A DNA stretch of 64,000 nucleotides from Rhynchonema sp. JSB1_4 (GCA_030248065.1 JASAMV010004621.1:1-64000); one strand, 5' to 3'; counted from the first letter of the stretch, positions 1 to 13,482 are shown. Notes: generated by a model from the letters alone, not told the origin. Program-made: numbers and translations.

Positions 1-3000
1 CAAGGCGAATGGTAAGGCACGTAGCAAGGGTAGGGCATGAAAGGCACATGCAAGGCAAGTGATACGGCATTGGCCATTGCTGTCGTGCGTCTGTGCGCTG
101 GCACGGCCATTGCTTATGTCACTTTTAACAATGTAGCACATGAAACGCATGTACAAGGTGAGCGGTAAGGCAAGCAACAAGATGTAGCACATGACAGGCA
201 CACGGCGAATGGTAAGGCACGCAGCATGATGCAGGCACATGAAACACACAAGGCGAATGGTAAGGCACGTAGCAAGGCGGGGCATGAAAGGCACATGCAA
301 GGCAAGTGATACGGCATTGGCCATTGCTGTCGTGCGTCTGTGCGCTGGCACGGCCATTGCTTATGTCACTTTTAACAATGTAGCACATGAAACGCATGTA
401 CAAGGTGAGCGGTAAGGCAAGCAACAAAATGTAGCACATGACAGGCACACGGCGATTGGTAAGGCATGCAGCATGATGCAGGGACATGAAACACACGAGG
501 CGAATGGTAAGGTACGTAGCAAGGAGGGGCATGAAAGGCACATGGAGGCAAGTGATACGGCATTGGCCATTGCTGTCGTGCGTGTGTGCGCTGGCACGGC
601 CTTTGCTTATGTCACTTTTAACAATGTAGTACATGAAACGCATGTACAAGGTGAGCGGTAAGGCAAGCAACAAAATGTAGCACATGACAGGCACACGGCG
701 ATTGGTAAGGCATGCAGCATGATGCAGGCACATGAAACACACAAGGCGAATGGTAAGGCACGTAGCAAGGCGGGGCATGAAAGGCACATGCAAGGCAAGT
801 GATACGGCATTGGCCATTGCTGTCGTGCGTCTGTGCGCTGGCAGGGCCATTGCTTATGTCACTTTTAACAATGTAGCACATGAAACGCATGTACAAGGTG
901 AGCGGTAAGGCAAGCAACAAGATGTAGCACATGACACGCACACGGCGAATGGTAAGGCACGCAGCATGATGCAGGGACATGAAACACACAAGGCGAATGG
1001 TAAGGCACGTAGCAAGGTGTAGGGCATGAAAGGCACATGCAAGCCAAGTGATACGGCATTGGCCATTGCTGTCGTGCGTCTGTGCGCTGGCACGGCCATT
1101 GCTTATGTCACTTTCAACAATGTAGCACATGAAACGCATGTACAAGGTGAGCGGTAAGGCAAGCAACAAAATGTAGCATATGATAGGCACACGGCGAACG
1201 GTAAGGCACGCAGCATGATGCAGGGACATGAAAAACACAAGGCGAATGGTAAGGCACGTAGCAAGGCGGGGCATGAAAGGGACATGGAAGGCAAGTGATA
1301 CGGCATTGGCCATTGCTGTCGTGCGTCTGTGCGCTGGCAGGGCCATTGCTTATGTCACTTTTAACAATGTAGCACATGAAACGCATGTACAAGGTGAGCG
1401 GTAAGGCAAGCAACAAGATGTGGCACATGACACGCACAAAGCGAATGGTAAGGCACGTAGCAAGGTGTAGGGCATGAAAGGCACATGCAAGCCAAGTGAT
1501 ACGGCATTGGCCATTGCTGTCGTGCGTCTGTGCGCTGGCACGGCCATTGCTTATGTCACTTTCAACAATGTAGCACATGAAACGCATGTACAAGGTGAGC
1601 GGTAAGGCAAGCAACAAGATGTAGCACATGACAGGCACACGGCGAACGGTAAGGCACGCAGCATGATGCAGGGACATGAAACACACAAGGCGAATGGTAA
1701 GGCACGTAGCAAGGCGGGGCATGAAAGGCACATGCAAGGCAAGTGATACGGCATTGGCCATTGCTGTCGTGCGTCTGTGCGCTGGCACGGCCATTGCTTA
1801 TGTCACTTTCAACAATGTAGCACATGAAACGCATGTACAAGGTGAGCGGTAAGGCAAGCAACAAAATGTAGCACATGACAGGCACACGGCGATTGGTAAG
1901 GCATGCAGCATGATGCAGGCACATGAAACACACAAGGCGAATGGTAAGGCACGTAGCAAGGCGGGGCATGAAAGGCACATGCAAGGCAAGTGATACGGCA
2001 TTGGCCATTGCTGTCGTGCGTCTGTGCGCTGGCACGGCCATTGCTTATGTCACTTTCAACAATGTAGCACATGAAACGCATGTACAAGGTGAGCGGTAAG
2101 GCAAGCAACAAAATGTAGCACATGACAGGCACACGGCGATTGGTAAGGGATGCAGCATGATGCAGGCACATGAAACACACAAAGCGAATGGTAAGGCACG
2201 TAGCAAGGTGTAGGGCATGAAAGACACATGCAAGCCAGGTGATACGGCATTGGCCATTGCTGTCGTGCGTCTGTGCGCTGGCAGGGCCATTGCTTATGTC
2301 ACTTTTAACAATGTAGCGCCTGAAACGCATGTACAAGGTGAGCGGTAAGGCAAGCAACAAGATGTAGCACATGACAGGCACACGGCGAACGGTAAGGCAC
2401 GCAGCATGATGCAGGGACATGAAAAACACAAGGCGAATGGTAAGGCACGTAGCAAGGCGGGGCATGAAAGGCACATGCAAGGCAAGTGATACGGCATTGG
2501 CCATTGCTGTCGTGCGTCTGTGCGCTGGCACGGCCATTGCTTATGTCACTTTCAACAATGTAGCACATGAAACGCATGTACAAGGTGAGCGGTAAGGCAA
2601 GCAACAAAATGTAGCACATGACAGGCACACGGCGATTGGTAAGGCATGCAGCATGATGCAGGCACATGAAACACACAAGGCGAATGGTAAGGCACGTAGC
2701 AAGGCGGGGCATGAAAGGCACATGCAAGGCAAGTGATACGGCATTGGCCATTGCTGTCGTGCGTCTGTGCGCTGGCACGGCCATTGCTTATGTCACTTTC
2801 AACAATGTAGCACATGAAACGCATGTACAAGGTGAGCGGTAAGGCAAGCAACAAGATGTAGCACATGACAGGCACACGGCGATTGGTAAGGCATGCAGCA
2901 TGATGCAGGCACATGAAACACACAAGGCGAATGGTAAGGCACGTAGCAAGGCGGGGCATGAAAGACACATGCAAGCCAGGTGATACGGCATTGGCCATTG

Positions 3001-6000
3001 CTGTCGTGCGTCTGTGCGCTGGCACGGCCATTGCTTATGTCACTTTCAACAATGTAGCACATGAAACGCATGTACAAGGTGAGCGGTAAGGCAAGCAACA
3101 AAATGTAGCACATGACAGGCACACGGCGATTGGTAAGGCATGCAGCATGATGCAGGCACATGAAACACACAAGGCGAATGGTAAGGCACGTAGCAAGGCG
3201 GGGCATGAAAGGCACATGCAAGCCAAGTGATACGGCATTGGCCATTGCTGTCGTGCGTCTGTGCGCTGGCACGGCCATTGCTTATGTCACTTTTAACAAT
3301 GTAGCACATGAAACGCATGTACAAGGTGAGCGGTAAGGCAAGCAACAAGATGTAGCACATGACAGGCACACGGCGAACTGTAAGGCACGCAGCATGATGC
3401 AGGGACATGAAACACACAAGGCGAATGGTAAGGCACGTAGCAAGGCGTGGCATGAAAGGCACATGCAAGGCAAGTGATACGGCATTGGCCATTGCTGTCG
3501 TGCGTCTGTGCGCTGGCAGGGCCATTGCTTATGTCACTTTTAACAATGTAGCACATGAAACGCATGTACAAGGTGAGCGGTAAGGCAAGCAACAAGATGT
3601 AGCACATGACAGGCACACGGCGAATGGTAAGGCAAGCAACAAGATGTGGCACATGACACGCACAAAGCGAATGGTAAGGCACGTAGCAAGGTGTAGGGCA
3701 TGAAAGGCACATGCAAGCCAAGTGATACGGCATTGGCCATTGCTGTCGTGCGTCTGTGCGCTGGCACGGCCATTGCTTATGTCACTTTCAACAATGTAGC
3801 ACATGAAACGCATGTACAAGGTGAGCGGTAAGGCAAGCAACAAGATGTAGCACATGACAGGCACACGGCGAACGGTAAGGCACGCAGCATGATGCAGGGA
3901 CATGAAACACACAAGGCGAATGGTAAGGCACGTAGCAAGGTGTAGGGCATGAAAGGCACATGCAAGCCAAGTGATACGGCATTGGCCATTGCTGTCGTGC
4001 GTCTGTGCGCTGGCACGGCCATTGCTTATGTCACTTTTAACAATGTAGCACATGAAACGCATGTACAAGGTGAGCGGTAAGGCAAGCAACAAGATGTAGC
4101 ACATGACAGGCACACGGCGAATGGTAAGGCACGCAGCATGATGCAGGGACATGAAACACACAAGGCGAATGGTAAGGCACGTAGCAAGGTGTAGGGCATG
4201 AAAGGCACATGCAAGCCAAGTGATACGGCATTGGCCATTGCTGTCGTGCGTCTGTGCGCTGGCACGGCCATTGCTTATGTCACTTTCAACAATGTAGCAC
4301 ATGAAACGCATGTACAAGGTGAGCGGTAAGGCAAGCAACAAGATGTAGCACATGACAGGCACACGGCGAACGGTAAGGCACGCAGCATGATGCAGGGACA
4401 TGAAACACACAAGGCGAATGGTAAGGCACGTAGCAAGGCGTGGCATGAAAGGCACATGCAAGGCAAGTGATACGGCATTGGCCATTGCTGTCGTGCGTCT
4501 GTGCGCTGGCAGGGCCATTGCTTATGTCACTTTTAACAATGTAGCACATGAAACGCATGTACAAGGTGAGCGGTAAGGCAAGCAACAAGATGTAGCACAT
4601 GACACGCACACGGCGAATGGTAAGGCACGCAGCATGATGCAGGGACATGAAACACACAAGGCGAATGGTAAGGCACGTAGCAAGGTGTAGGGCATGAAAG
4701 GCACATGCAAGCCAAGTGATACGGCATTGGCCATTGCTGTCGTGCGTCTGTGCGCTGGCACGGCCATTGCTTATGTCACTTTCAACAATGTAGCACATGA
4801 AACGCATGTACAAGGTGAGCGGTAAGGCAAGCAACAAAATGTAGCACATGACAGGCACACGGCGAACGGTAAGGCACGCAGCATGATGCAGGCACATGAA
4901 ACACACAAGGCGAATGGTAAGGCACGTAGCAAGGCGGGGCATGAAAGGCACATGCAAGGCAAGTGATACGGCATTGGCCATTGCTGTCGTGCGTCTGTGC
5001 GCTGGCAGGGCCATTGCTTATGTCACTTTTAACAATGTAGCACATGAAACGCATGTACAAGGTGAGCGGTAAGGCAAGCAACAAGATGTAGCACATGACA
5101 CGCACACGGCGAATGGTAAGGCACGCAGCATGATGCAGGGACATGAAACACACAAGGCGAATGGTAAGGCACGTAACAAGGTGTAGGCATGAAAGGCACA
5201 TGCAAGGCAAGTGATACGGCATTGGCCATTGCTGTCGTGCGTCTGTGCGCTGGCACGGCCATTGCTTATGTCACTTTTAACAATGTAGCACATGAAACGC
5301 ATGTACAAGGTGAGCGGTAAGGCAAGCAACAAGATGTAGCACATGACAGGCACACCGCGAATGGAAGGCACGCAGCATGATGCAACAGAAAACACAAGGC
5401 GAATGGTAAGGCACGTAGCAAGGTGTAGGGCATGAAAGGCACATGCAAGCCAAGTGATACGGCATTGGCCATTGCTGTCGTGCGTCTGTGCGCTGGCACG
5501 GCCATTGCTTATGTCACTTTCAACAATGTAGCACATGAAACGCATGTACAAGGTGAGCGGTAAGGCAAGCAACAAGATGTAGCACATGACAGGCACACGG
5601 CGAACGGTAAGGCACGCAGCATGATGCAGGGACATGAAACACACAAGGCGAATGGTAAGGCACGTAGCAAGGTGTAGGGCATGAAAGGCACATGCAAGCC
5701 AAGTGATACGGCATTGGCCATTGCTGTCGTGCGTCTGTGCGCTGGCACGGCCATTGCTTATGTCACTTTCAACAATGTAGCACATGAAACGCATGTACAA
5801 GGTGAGCGGTAAGGCAAGCAACAAGATGTAGCACATGACAGGCACACGGCGAATGGTAAGGCACACAGCAAGATACAGGACATGAAACGCACAACGCGAA
5901 TGGTAAGGCACGTAGCAAGGTGTAGGGCATGAAAGGCACATGCAAGCCAAGTGATACGGCATTGGCCATTGCTGTCGTGCGTCTGTGCGCTGGCACGGCC

Positions 6001-9000
6001 ATTGCTTATGTCACTTTTAACAATGTAGCACATGAAACGCATGTACAAGGTGAGCGGTAAGGCAAGCAACAAGATGTAGCACATGACAGGCACACGGCGA
6101 ACGGTAAGGCACGCAGCATGATGCAGGGACATGAAACACACAAGGCGAATGGTAAGGCACGTAGCAAGGGCGAGGGCATGAAGCGCACACGCACGACCAG
6201 TGATACGGCATTGGCCATTGCTGTCGTGCGTCTGTGCGCTGGCACGGCCATTGCTTATGTCACTTTTAACAATGTAGCACATGAAACGCATGTACAAGGT
6301 GAGCGGTAAGGCAAGCAACAAGATGTAGCACATGACAGGCACACGGCGAATGGTAAGGCACGCAGCATGATGCAGGGACATGAAACACACAAGGCGAATG
6401 GTAAGGCACGTAGCAAGGCGGGGCATGAAAGGCACATGCAAGGCAAGTGATACGGCATTGGCCATTGCTGTCGTGCGTCTGTGCGCTGGCACGGCCATTG
6501 CTTATGTCACTTTTAACAATGTAGCACATGAAACGCATGTACAAGGTGAGCGGTAAGGCAAGCAACAAGATGTAGCACATGACACGCACACGGCGAATGG
6601 TAAGGCACGCAGCATGATCCAGGGACAGAAACCACAAGGCGAATGGTAAGGCACGTAGCAAGGTGTAGGGCATGAAAGGCACATGCAAGCCAAGTGATAC
6701 GGCATTGGCCATTGCTGTCGTGCGTCTGTGCGCTGGCACGGCCATTGCTTATGTCACTTTCAACAATGTAGCACATGAAACGCATGTACAAGGTGAGCGG
6801 TAAGGCAAGCAACAAGATGTAGCACATGACAGGCACACGGCGAATGGTAAGGCACGCAGCATGATGCAGGGACATGAAACACACAAGGCGAATGGTAAGG
6901 CACGTAGCAAGGTGTAGGGCATGAAAGGCACATGCAAGCCAAGTGATACGGCATTGGCCATTGCTGTCGTGCGTCTGTGCGCTGGCACGGCCATTGCTTA
7001 TGTCACTTTCAACAATGTAGCACATGAAACGCATGTACAAGGTGAGCGGTAAGGCAAGCAACAAGATGTAGCACATGACAGGCACACGGCGAACGGTAAG
7101 GCACGCAGCATGATGCAGGGACATGAAACACACAAGGCGAATGGTAAGGCACGTAGCAAGGCGAGGCATGAAAGGCACATGCAAGGCAAGTGATACGGCA
7201 TTGGCCATTGCTGTCGTGCGTCTGTGCGCTGGCACGGCCATTGCTTATGTCACTTTTAACAATGTAGCACATGAAACGCATGTACAAGGTGAGCGGTAAG
7301 GCAAGCAACAAGATGTAGCACATGACACGCACACGGCGAATGGTAAGGCACGCAGCATGATGCAGGGACATGAAACACACAAGGCGAATGGTAAGGCACG
7401 TAGCAAGGTGTAGGGCATGAAAGGCACATGCAAGCCAAGTGATACGGCATTGGCCATTGCTGTCGTGCGTCTGTGCGCTGGCACGGCCATTGCTTATGTC
7501 ACTTTTAACAATGTAGCACATGAAACGCATGTACAAGGTGAGCGGTAAGGCAAGCAACAAGATGTAGCACATGACAGGCACACGGCGATCGGTAAGGCAC
7601 GCAGCATGATGCAGGGACATGAAACACACAAGGCGAATGGTAAGGCACGTAGCAAGGCGGGGCATGAAAGGCACATGCAAGGCAAGTGATACGGCATTGG
7701 CCATTGCTGTCGTGCGTCTGTGCGCTGGCACGGCCATTGCTTATGTCACTTTTAACAATGTAGCACATGAAACGCATGTACAAGGTGAGCGGTAAGGCAA
7801 GCAACAAGATGTAGCACATGACACGCACACGGCGAATGGTAAGGCACGCAGCATGATGCAGGGCACATGAAACGCACAAGGCGAATGGTAAGGCACGTAG
7901 CAAGGTGTAGGGCATGAAAGGCACATGCAAGCCAAGTGATACGGCATTGGCCATTGCTGTCGTGCGTCTGTGCGCTGGCACGGCCATTGCTTATGTCACT
8001 TTTAACAATGTAGCACATGAAACGCATGTACAAGGTGAGCGGTAAGGCAAGCAACAAGATGTAGCACATGACACGCACACGGCGAATGGTAAGGCACGCA
8101 GCATGATGCAGGGACATGAAACACACAAGGCGAATGGTAAGGCACGTAGCAAGGTGTAGGGCATGAAAGGCACATGCAAGCCAAGTGATACGGCATTGGC
8201 CATTGCTGTCGTGCGTCTGTGCGCTGGCACGGCCATTGCTTATGTCACTTTCAACAATGTAGCACATGAAACGCATGTACAAGGTGAGCGGTAAGGCAAG
8301 CAACAAGATGTAGCACATGACAGGCACACGGCGAATGGTAAGGCACGCAGCATGATCCAGGGACATGAAACACACAAGGCGAATGGTAAGGCACGTAGCA
8401 AGGCGGGGCATGAAAGGCACATGCAAGGCAAGTGATACGGCATTGGCCATTGCTGTCGTGCGTCTGTGCGCTGGCAGGGCCATTGCTTATGTCACTTTTA
8501 ACAATGTAGCACATGAAACGCATGTACAAGGTGAGCGGTAAGGCAAGCAACAAGATGTGGCACATGACACGCACAAGGCGAATGGTAAGGCACGCAGCAT
8601 GATGCAGGGACATGAAACACACAAGGCGAATGGTAAGGCACGTAGCAATGTGTAGGGCATGAAAGGCACATGCAAGCCAAGTGATACGGCATTGGCCATT
8701 GCTGTCGTACGTCTGTGCGCTGGCACGGCCATTGCTTATGTCATTTTTAACAATGTAGCACATGAAACGCATGTACAAGGTGAGCGGTAAGGCAAGCAAC
8801 AAGATGTAGCACATGACACGCACACGGCGAATGGTAAGGCACGCAGCATGATGCAGGGACATGAAACACACAAGGCGAATGGTAAGGCACGTAGCAAGGC
8901 GGGGCATGAAAGGCACATGCAAGGCAAGTGATACGGCATTGGCCATTGCTGTCGTGCGTCTGTGCGCTGGCACGGCCATTGCTTATGTCACTTTTAACAA

Positions 9001-11556
9001 TGTAGCACATGAAACGCATGTACAAGGTGAGCGGTAAGGCAAGCAACAAGATGTAGCACATGACAGGCACACGGCGAATGGTAAGGCACGCAGCATGATG
9101 CAGGGACATGAAACACACAAGGCGAATGGTAAGGCACGTAGCAAGGTGTAGGGCATGAAAGGCACATGCAAGCCAAGTGATACGGCATTGGCCATTGCTG
9201 TCGTGCGTCTGTGCGCTGGCACGGCCATTGCTTATGTCACTTTTAACAATGTAGCACATGAAACGCATGTACAAGGTGAGCGGTAAGGCAAGCAACAAGA
9301 TGTAGCACATGACACGCACACGGCGAATGGTAAGGCACGCAGCATGATCCAGGGACATGAAACACACAAGGCGAATGGTAAGGCACGTAGCAAGGCGGGG
9401 CATGAAAGGCACATGCAAGGCAAGTGATACGGCATTGGCCATTGCTGTCGTGCGTCTGTGCGCTGGCACGGCCATTGCTTATGTCACTTTTAACAATGTA
9501 GCACATGAAACGCATGTACAAGGTGAGCGGTAAGGCAAGCAACAAGATGTAGCACATGACACGCACACGGCGAATGGTAAGGCACGCAGCATGATGCAGG
9601 GACATGAAACACACAAGGCGAATGGTAAGGCACGTAGCAAGGCGGGGCATGAAAGTCACATGCAAGGCAAGTGATACGGCATTGGCCATTGCTGTCGTGC
9701 GTCTGTGCGCTGGCACGGCCATTGCTTATGTCACTTTTAACAATGTAGCACATGAAACGCATGTACAAGGTGATCGGTAAGGCAAGCAACAAGATGTAGC
9801 ACATGACACGCACACGGCGAATGCTAAGGCACGCAGCATGATGCAGGGACATGAAACACACAAGGCGAATGGTAAGGCACGTAACAAGGTGTAGGCATGA
9901 AAGGCACATGCAAGCCAAGTGATACGGCATTGGCCATTGCTGTCGTGCGTCTGTGCGCTGGCACGGCCATTGCTTATGTCACTTTTAACAATGTAGCACA
10001 TGAAACGCATGTACAAGGTGAGCGGTAAGGCAAGCAACAAGATGTAGCACATGACACACACACGGCGAATGGTAAGGCACGCAGCATGATCCAGGGACAT
10101 GAAACACACAAGGCGAATGGTAAGGCACGTAACAAGGTGTAGGCATGAAAGGCACATGCAAGCCAAGTGATACGGCATTGGCCATTGCTGTCGTGCGTCT
10201 GTGCGCTGGCACGGCCATTGCTGAAGAGAAAAAAAAAAAAAAAAAACTATGTCACTTTTAACAATGTAGCACATGAAACGCATGTACAAGGTGAGCGGTA
10301 AGGCAAGCAACAAGATGTAGCACATGACACGCACACGGCGAATGCTAAGGCACGCAGCATGATGCAGGGACATGAAACACACAAGGCGAATGGTAAGGCA
10401 CGTAATAAGGTGTAGGGCATGAAAGGCACATGCAAGCCAAGTGATACGGCATTGGCCATTGCTGTCGTGCGTCTGTGCGCTGGCACGGCCATTGCTTATG
10501 TCACTTTTAACAATGTAGCACATGAAACGCATGTACAAGGTGAGCGGTAAGGCAAGCAACAAGATGTAGCACATGACACACACACGGCGAATGGTAAGGC
10601 ACGCAGCATGATCCAGGGACATGAAACACACGAGGCGAATGGTAAGGCACGTAGCAAGGCGGGGCATGAAAGTCACATGCAAGGCAAGTGATACGGCATT
10701 GGCCATTGCTGTCGTGCGTCTGTGCGCTGGCACGGCCATTGCTTATGTCACTTTTAACAATGTAGCACATGAAACGCATGTACAAGGTGACTTGTAAGGC
10801 AAGCAACAAGATGTAGCACATGACACACACACGGCGAATGGTAAGGCAAGCAGCATGATGCAGGGACATGAAACACACAAGGCGAATGGTAAGGCACGTA
10901 GCAAGGCGGGGCATGAAAGTCACATGCAAGGCAAGTGATACGGCATTGGCCATTGCTGTCGTGCGTCTGTGCGCTGGCACGGCCATTGCTTATGTCACTT
11001 TTAACAATGTAGCACATGAAACGCATGTACAAGGTGATCGGTAAGGCAAGCAACAAGATGTAGCACATGACACGCACACGGCGAATGCTAAGGCACGCAG
11101 CATGATGCAGGGACATGAAACACACAAGGCGAATGGTAAGGCACGTAACAAGGTGTAGGCATGAAAGGCACATGCAAGCCAAGTGATACGGCATTGGCCA
11201 TTGCTGTCGTGCGTCTGTGCGCTGGCACGGCCATTGCTTATGTCACTTTTAACAATGTAGCACATGAAACGCATGTACAAGATGACTTGTAAGGCAAGGA
11301 ACAAGATGTAGCACATGACACACACACGGCGAATGGTAAGGCAAGCAGCATGATGCAGGGACATGAAACACACAAGGCGAATGGTAAGGCACGTAGCAAG
11401 GCGGGGCATGAAAGTCACATGCAAGGCAAGTGATACGGCATTGGCCATTGCTGTCGTGCGTCTGTGCGCTGGCACGGCCATTGCTTATGTCACTTTTAAC
11501 AATGTAGCACATGAAACGCATGTAAAGGTGAGCGGTAAGGCAAGCAGCAGGAGGAC
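1..11556. repeat. Satellite array, ~247-249 bp unit, about 46 copies
   Basis: Every unit contains GTGATACGGCATTGGCCATT, then a stretch ending ATGTCACTTTTAACAATGTA, then diverged sub-repeats built on GGCGAATGGTAAGGCACG. Unit starts, taken at the ATGTCACTTT phase, recur about every 247-249 bp. Exceptions are one 201 bp unit near 1,350 and one 243 bp unit near 5,266. The array is already mid-unit at position 1, so it extends outside the window, and it decays at about 11,520-11,556. Two unit types exist: type A (AAGGCGGGGCATG, 247 bp) and type B (AAGGTGTAGGGCATG, 249 bp). Long reading frames run through it on the minus strand, but they shift with the non-triplet period and I do not regard them as coding. 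It could be a pericentromeric or heterochromatic satellite; its location on a chromosome is unknown. Confidence 0.97.
10223..10247. other. 25 bp poly(A)-containing insertion in one satellite unit
   Basis: One monomer carries GAAGAG, then a run of 18 A and a C, placed between CCATTGCT and TATGTCAC, where every other unit is continuous. No long target duplication is visible. It may be a short retroposed tail or a replication error. Confidence 0.85.
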
Positions 11557-11658
11557 ACCATGACCCCCACACGGGGAAGGAAGGAAGCAGTAAATTCACC
11601 CAAAAAAAATTTTTTTCTTAAAACTTTTTGCGCAAAGAAAAGTTTTTTTCTTTCGTCT

Positions 11659-11960
11659 ATGGAGGTTCTCACTCAGCCCCCAAAACCCGAAACCCCCCGT
11701 ATTTTTTATCTACAGGGCTCGTCTCGAGCCCTTTTTTTTTTTTATTTTTTTTTGCGTGTTAGCCCCAACACCAACCAACCATTCCCAGGTTTTTTTTCCA
11801 CCCGCACCCAGACAAATTCCCCCTTCCTGCCCCCAATACACCTGTCACCAGCAGCGGCCCGCGTCGGTCTCCCCACGACCACGCTTGTGTTGGGGTGTTC
11901 TCTCGGTGGGCCAACCACCACCACCCCCCCACGGCCTGCGCGACCAGGACGGCGGGCAAG
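11659..11960 (-). repeat. Degenerate copy of the 32.6 kb terminal-inverted-repeat element
   Basis: The stretch reads GAGGTTCTCACTCAGCCCCC, then TTTTTTATCTACAGGG, then TTTGCGTGTTAGCCCCAACA and CCAACCAACCATT, then a segment with AATACACCTGTCACCAGCAG. The element at 32,614-32,916 contains GGAGGTTGTCACTCAGCCCC. Its reverse complement contains TTTTTTATCTATGTTTTGCG, GTTAGCGCCAACACCAACCA and AATACACGTGTCGATAAGCA. The order is the same, so this is a diverged relative with expanded T and C runs. No ORF here is credible. Confidence 0.6.
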
Positions 11961-12354
11961 GCAACAAAACAGAGGACGCACACAACACACACCGGGCGGC
12001 AGGACGGGCAAGACGACAAACCTACCCCCCACCCACAATTTTTTTTCCCTTTTCTTTCCCACAACAAAACACCTCCTCAAAAACAAATTCCCCAAAATCC
12101 CCCCCCCTTACCCCCCCCCCCTTTATTTTGGAAATTTATCTGGCTCCGGAAAAAACGGTTTTTTTTCGTTTTTTTACCGTGCTTGATGTTTCGAATTTCG
12201 ATTTTTCTGATCAGTGTCGTTTTATTTTGCCATATGTGTTTTTTGGGATGTAACCTTGCCTCTCGGAGGCTTTTGCGAAATGCGCAACTTGAAAAGAACG
12301 GCTTTTTTACGGTGGGCACGGTGCAGGGCACTATAGAGAAACCCCCCTCCCTGG
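11961..12354. other. Low-complexity stretch with a second degenerate repeat
   Basis: Long C and T runs dominate. 12,120-12,330 contains TTTATTTTGGAAATTTATCT, GGCTCCGGAAAAAACGG and GGTGGGCACGG...ACTATAG. A similar string occurs at 19,630-19,735 (TTATTTTGGAAACTTATCCG, GGCTCGGAAAACCCGC, CACGTGGGCCCTATAG). The two appear to be remnants of one repeat. I see no gene. Confidence 0.5.
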
Positions 12355-12418
12355 CAGCGCTGTGGCTGGGGGGGTCCCCCCAATGATACCCTACCCGCCC
12401 CGGCCTGGTACTCTACCG

Positions 12419-12835
12419 CAATGGTGTGGCTGGGGGGGGGGGGGGGTGGGGGGGGGGTCCCCCCCCAAGGGTACAGTCGGTAGGCTGCCGCCCCTCGCCT
12501 GGTACAGTAGGTAGGTTGCCGCCCCTCCCCTGGTACAGTAGGTAGGTTGCCGCCCCACCTAACTTTTCACCCAAAACATTCATTTTTGGCTTAAAATTGC
12601 ATAAAATTAGCATATTTGTCTGTAAATAGGCGAAAAATCGCGCGCTGCGCGCGAAATTAGTGTTTTAGGCCACATTTTCTTCAGTATTTAGACATAAAAA
12701 ATTTCGGTTTCCAGATGACCCCCCCCAAGTGGTACGACCCCCCCCCCTAGCTCGGCTGGTACAGTAGGTAGGTTGCCGCCCCGCATTTTGGGTGGTACAG
12801 TAGGTTGCCGCCCCGCCTGGGTAGCTACACCACTG
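12419..12835. mobile_element. Non-autonomous hAT-like element with 8 bp TSD CTCTACCG
   Basis: Left end is CAATGGTGTGGCTGGGGG; right end is GGGTAGCTACACCACTG. CTCTACCG directly flanks it at 12,411-12,418 and 12,836-12,843. The interior repeats GGTACAGTAGGTAGGTTGCC and has a CGCGCGCTGCGCGCG palindrome near 12,639. A close sibling lies at 13,543-13,968. There is no transposase ORF. The insertion is younger than the TA-flanked element at 12,841, because the right TSD copy includes the first bases of that element. Confidence 0.88.
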
Positions 12836-12840
12836 CTCTA

Positions 12841-13263
12841 CCGTATTGTCGGAAATAGAACCCCCCATTAATTGACCCCCCCATTAATTGAACCCCCCCT
12901 AAATGGCTCGAAATCAAAAATAGAACCCCCCATTAATTGACCCCCCCATTAATAGAACCCCACCCCCACCCTTCACCGTACCACAGATTAGTGGTATGGT
13001 AGGGCTGTGTTGTTGTGTCAAACGTTGTTTAAGCTTGCGTACACAACAGAATACAGCTTTTTAAGCATAATCGACGCTGTTAAAGGTAGAAGATACCGAA
13101 AACAAGCCATTTTTAAGGGCATTATTAACAATGATTTTTTTCGTCGGGGGGCCAAATGAAAAATATAACCCCCCCAATAATTGACCCCCCCCATAAATTG
13201 AACCCCCCCAAAATGACCCCAGTGAAAAAATAGACCCCCCGGGTTCTATTTCCGACAATACGG
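12841..13263. mobile_element. TA-flanked inverted-repeat MITE (CCGTATTGTCGG ends)
   Basis: Left end is CCGTATTGTCGGAAATAGAA; right end is TTCTATTTCCGACAATACGG. TA lies on both sides. The interior repeats CCCCCCATTAATTGA and ends in a segment with GTGAAAAAATAGACCCCCCG. TIRs beside TA suggest a Tc1/mariner-type non-autonomous element, a superfamily assignment inferred from TSD and TIR only. Confidence 0.8.
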
Positions 13264-13438
13264 TACCCCCTACCCGCCCCGCTCTGGTACCCTACCGCCT
13301 ACCCCCCTACCCGCCCCGCCCTGGTACCCTACCCGCCCCGATTTTTCCCCCCACAATGCCCATTTTTCGGTCAAAAATGCCCAAATTTCGACGAAAAACC
13401 CTAAAAAATGCAAAAAATTTCGCGCTGCGCGCGATATA

Positions 13439-13482
13439 CCGTATTGTCGGAAATAGAACCCGGGGGGTCTATTTTTTTCACT
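13439..13482. mobile_element. Fragment of a second CCGTATTGTCGG MITE
   Basis: It starts next to TA with CCGTATTGTCGGAAATAGAA, followed by CCCGGGGGGTCTATTTTTTTC. This is the reverse complement of the right end of the 12,841 element. It is cut at 13,483 by a CAGTGTAGTTCCTGG element, and the other half is not found. Confidence 0.7.

Larger units (their letters stand above)
12355..13438. mobile_element. hAT-like element, left part (CAGCGCTGTGGCTGG end), invaded by others
   Basis: The left end CAGCGCTGTGGCTGGGGGGG, followed by CCCTACCCGCCCCGGCCTGG, matches the intact element at 13,988-14,435. The body resumes after two nested insertions at 13,264-13,438 with repeated CTGGTACCCTACCCGCCCC and the GCGCTGCGCGCG hairpin. 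It is then interrupted again at 13,439 and no right end is seen. It encodes no protein and is a non-autonomous, broken copy. Confidence 0.6.

Noticed and set aside
114..11599. Many long minus-strand ORFs (up to ~330 aa) with LPLTLYMRFMCYIVKSD-type repeats
   Set aside because: They follow the 247-249 bp satellite in rotating frames, overlap one another in two frames and change frame at each non-triplet unit. This is chance openness of a tandem repeat.
11560..12390. Proline/glycine-rich ORFs on both strands
   Set aside because: They arise from C and G runs in decayed repeats and show no domain or codon structure.
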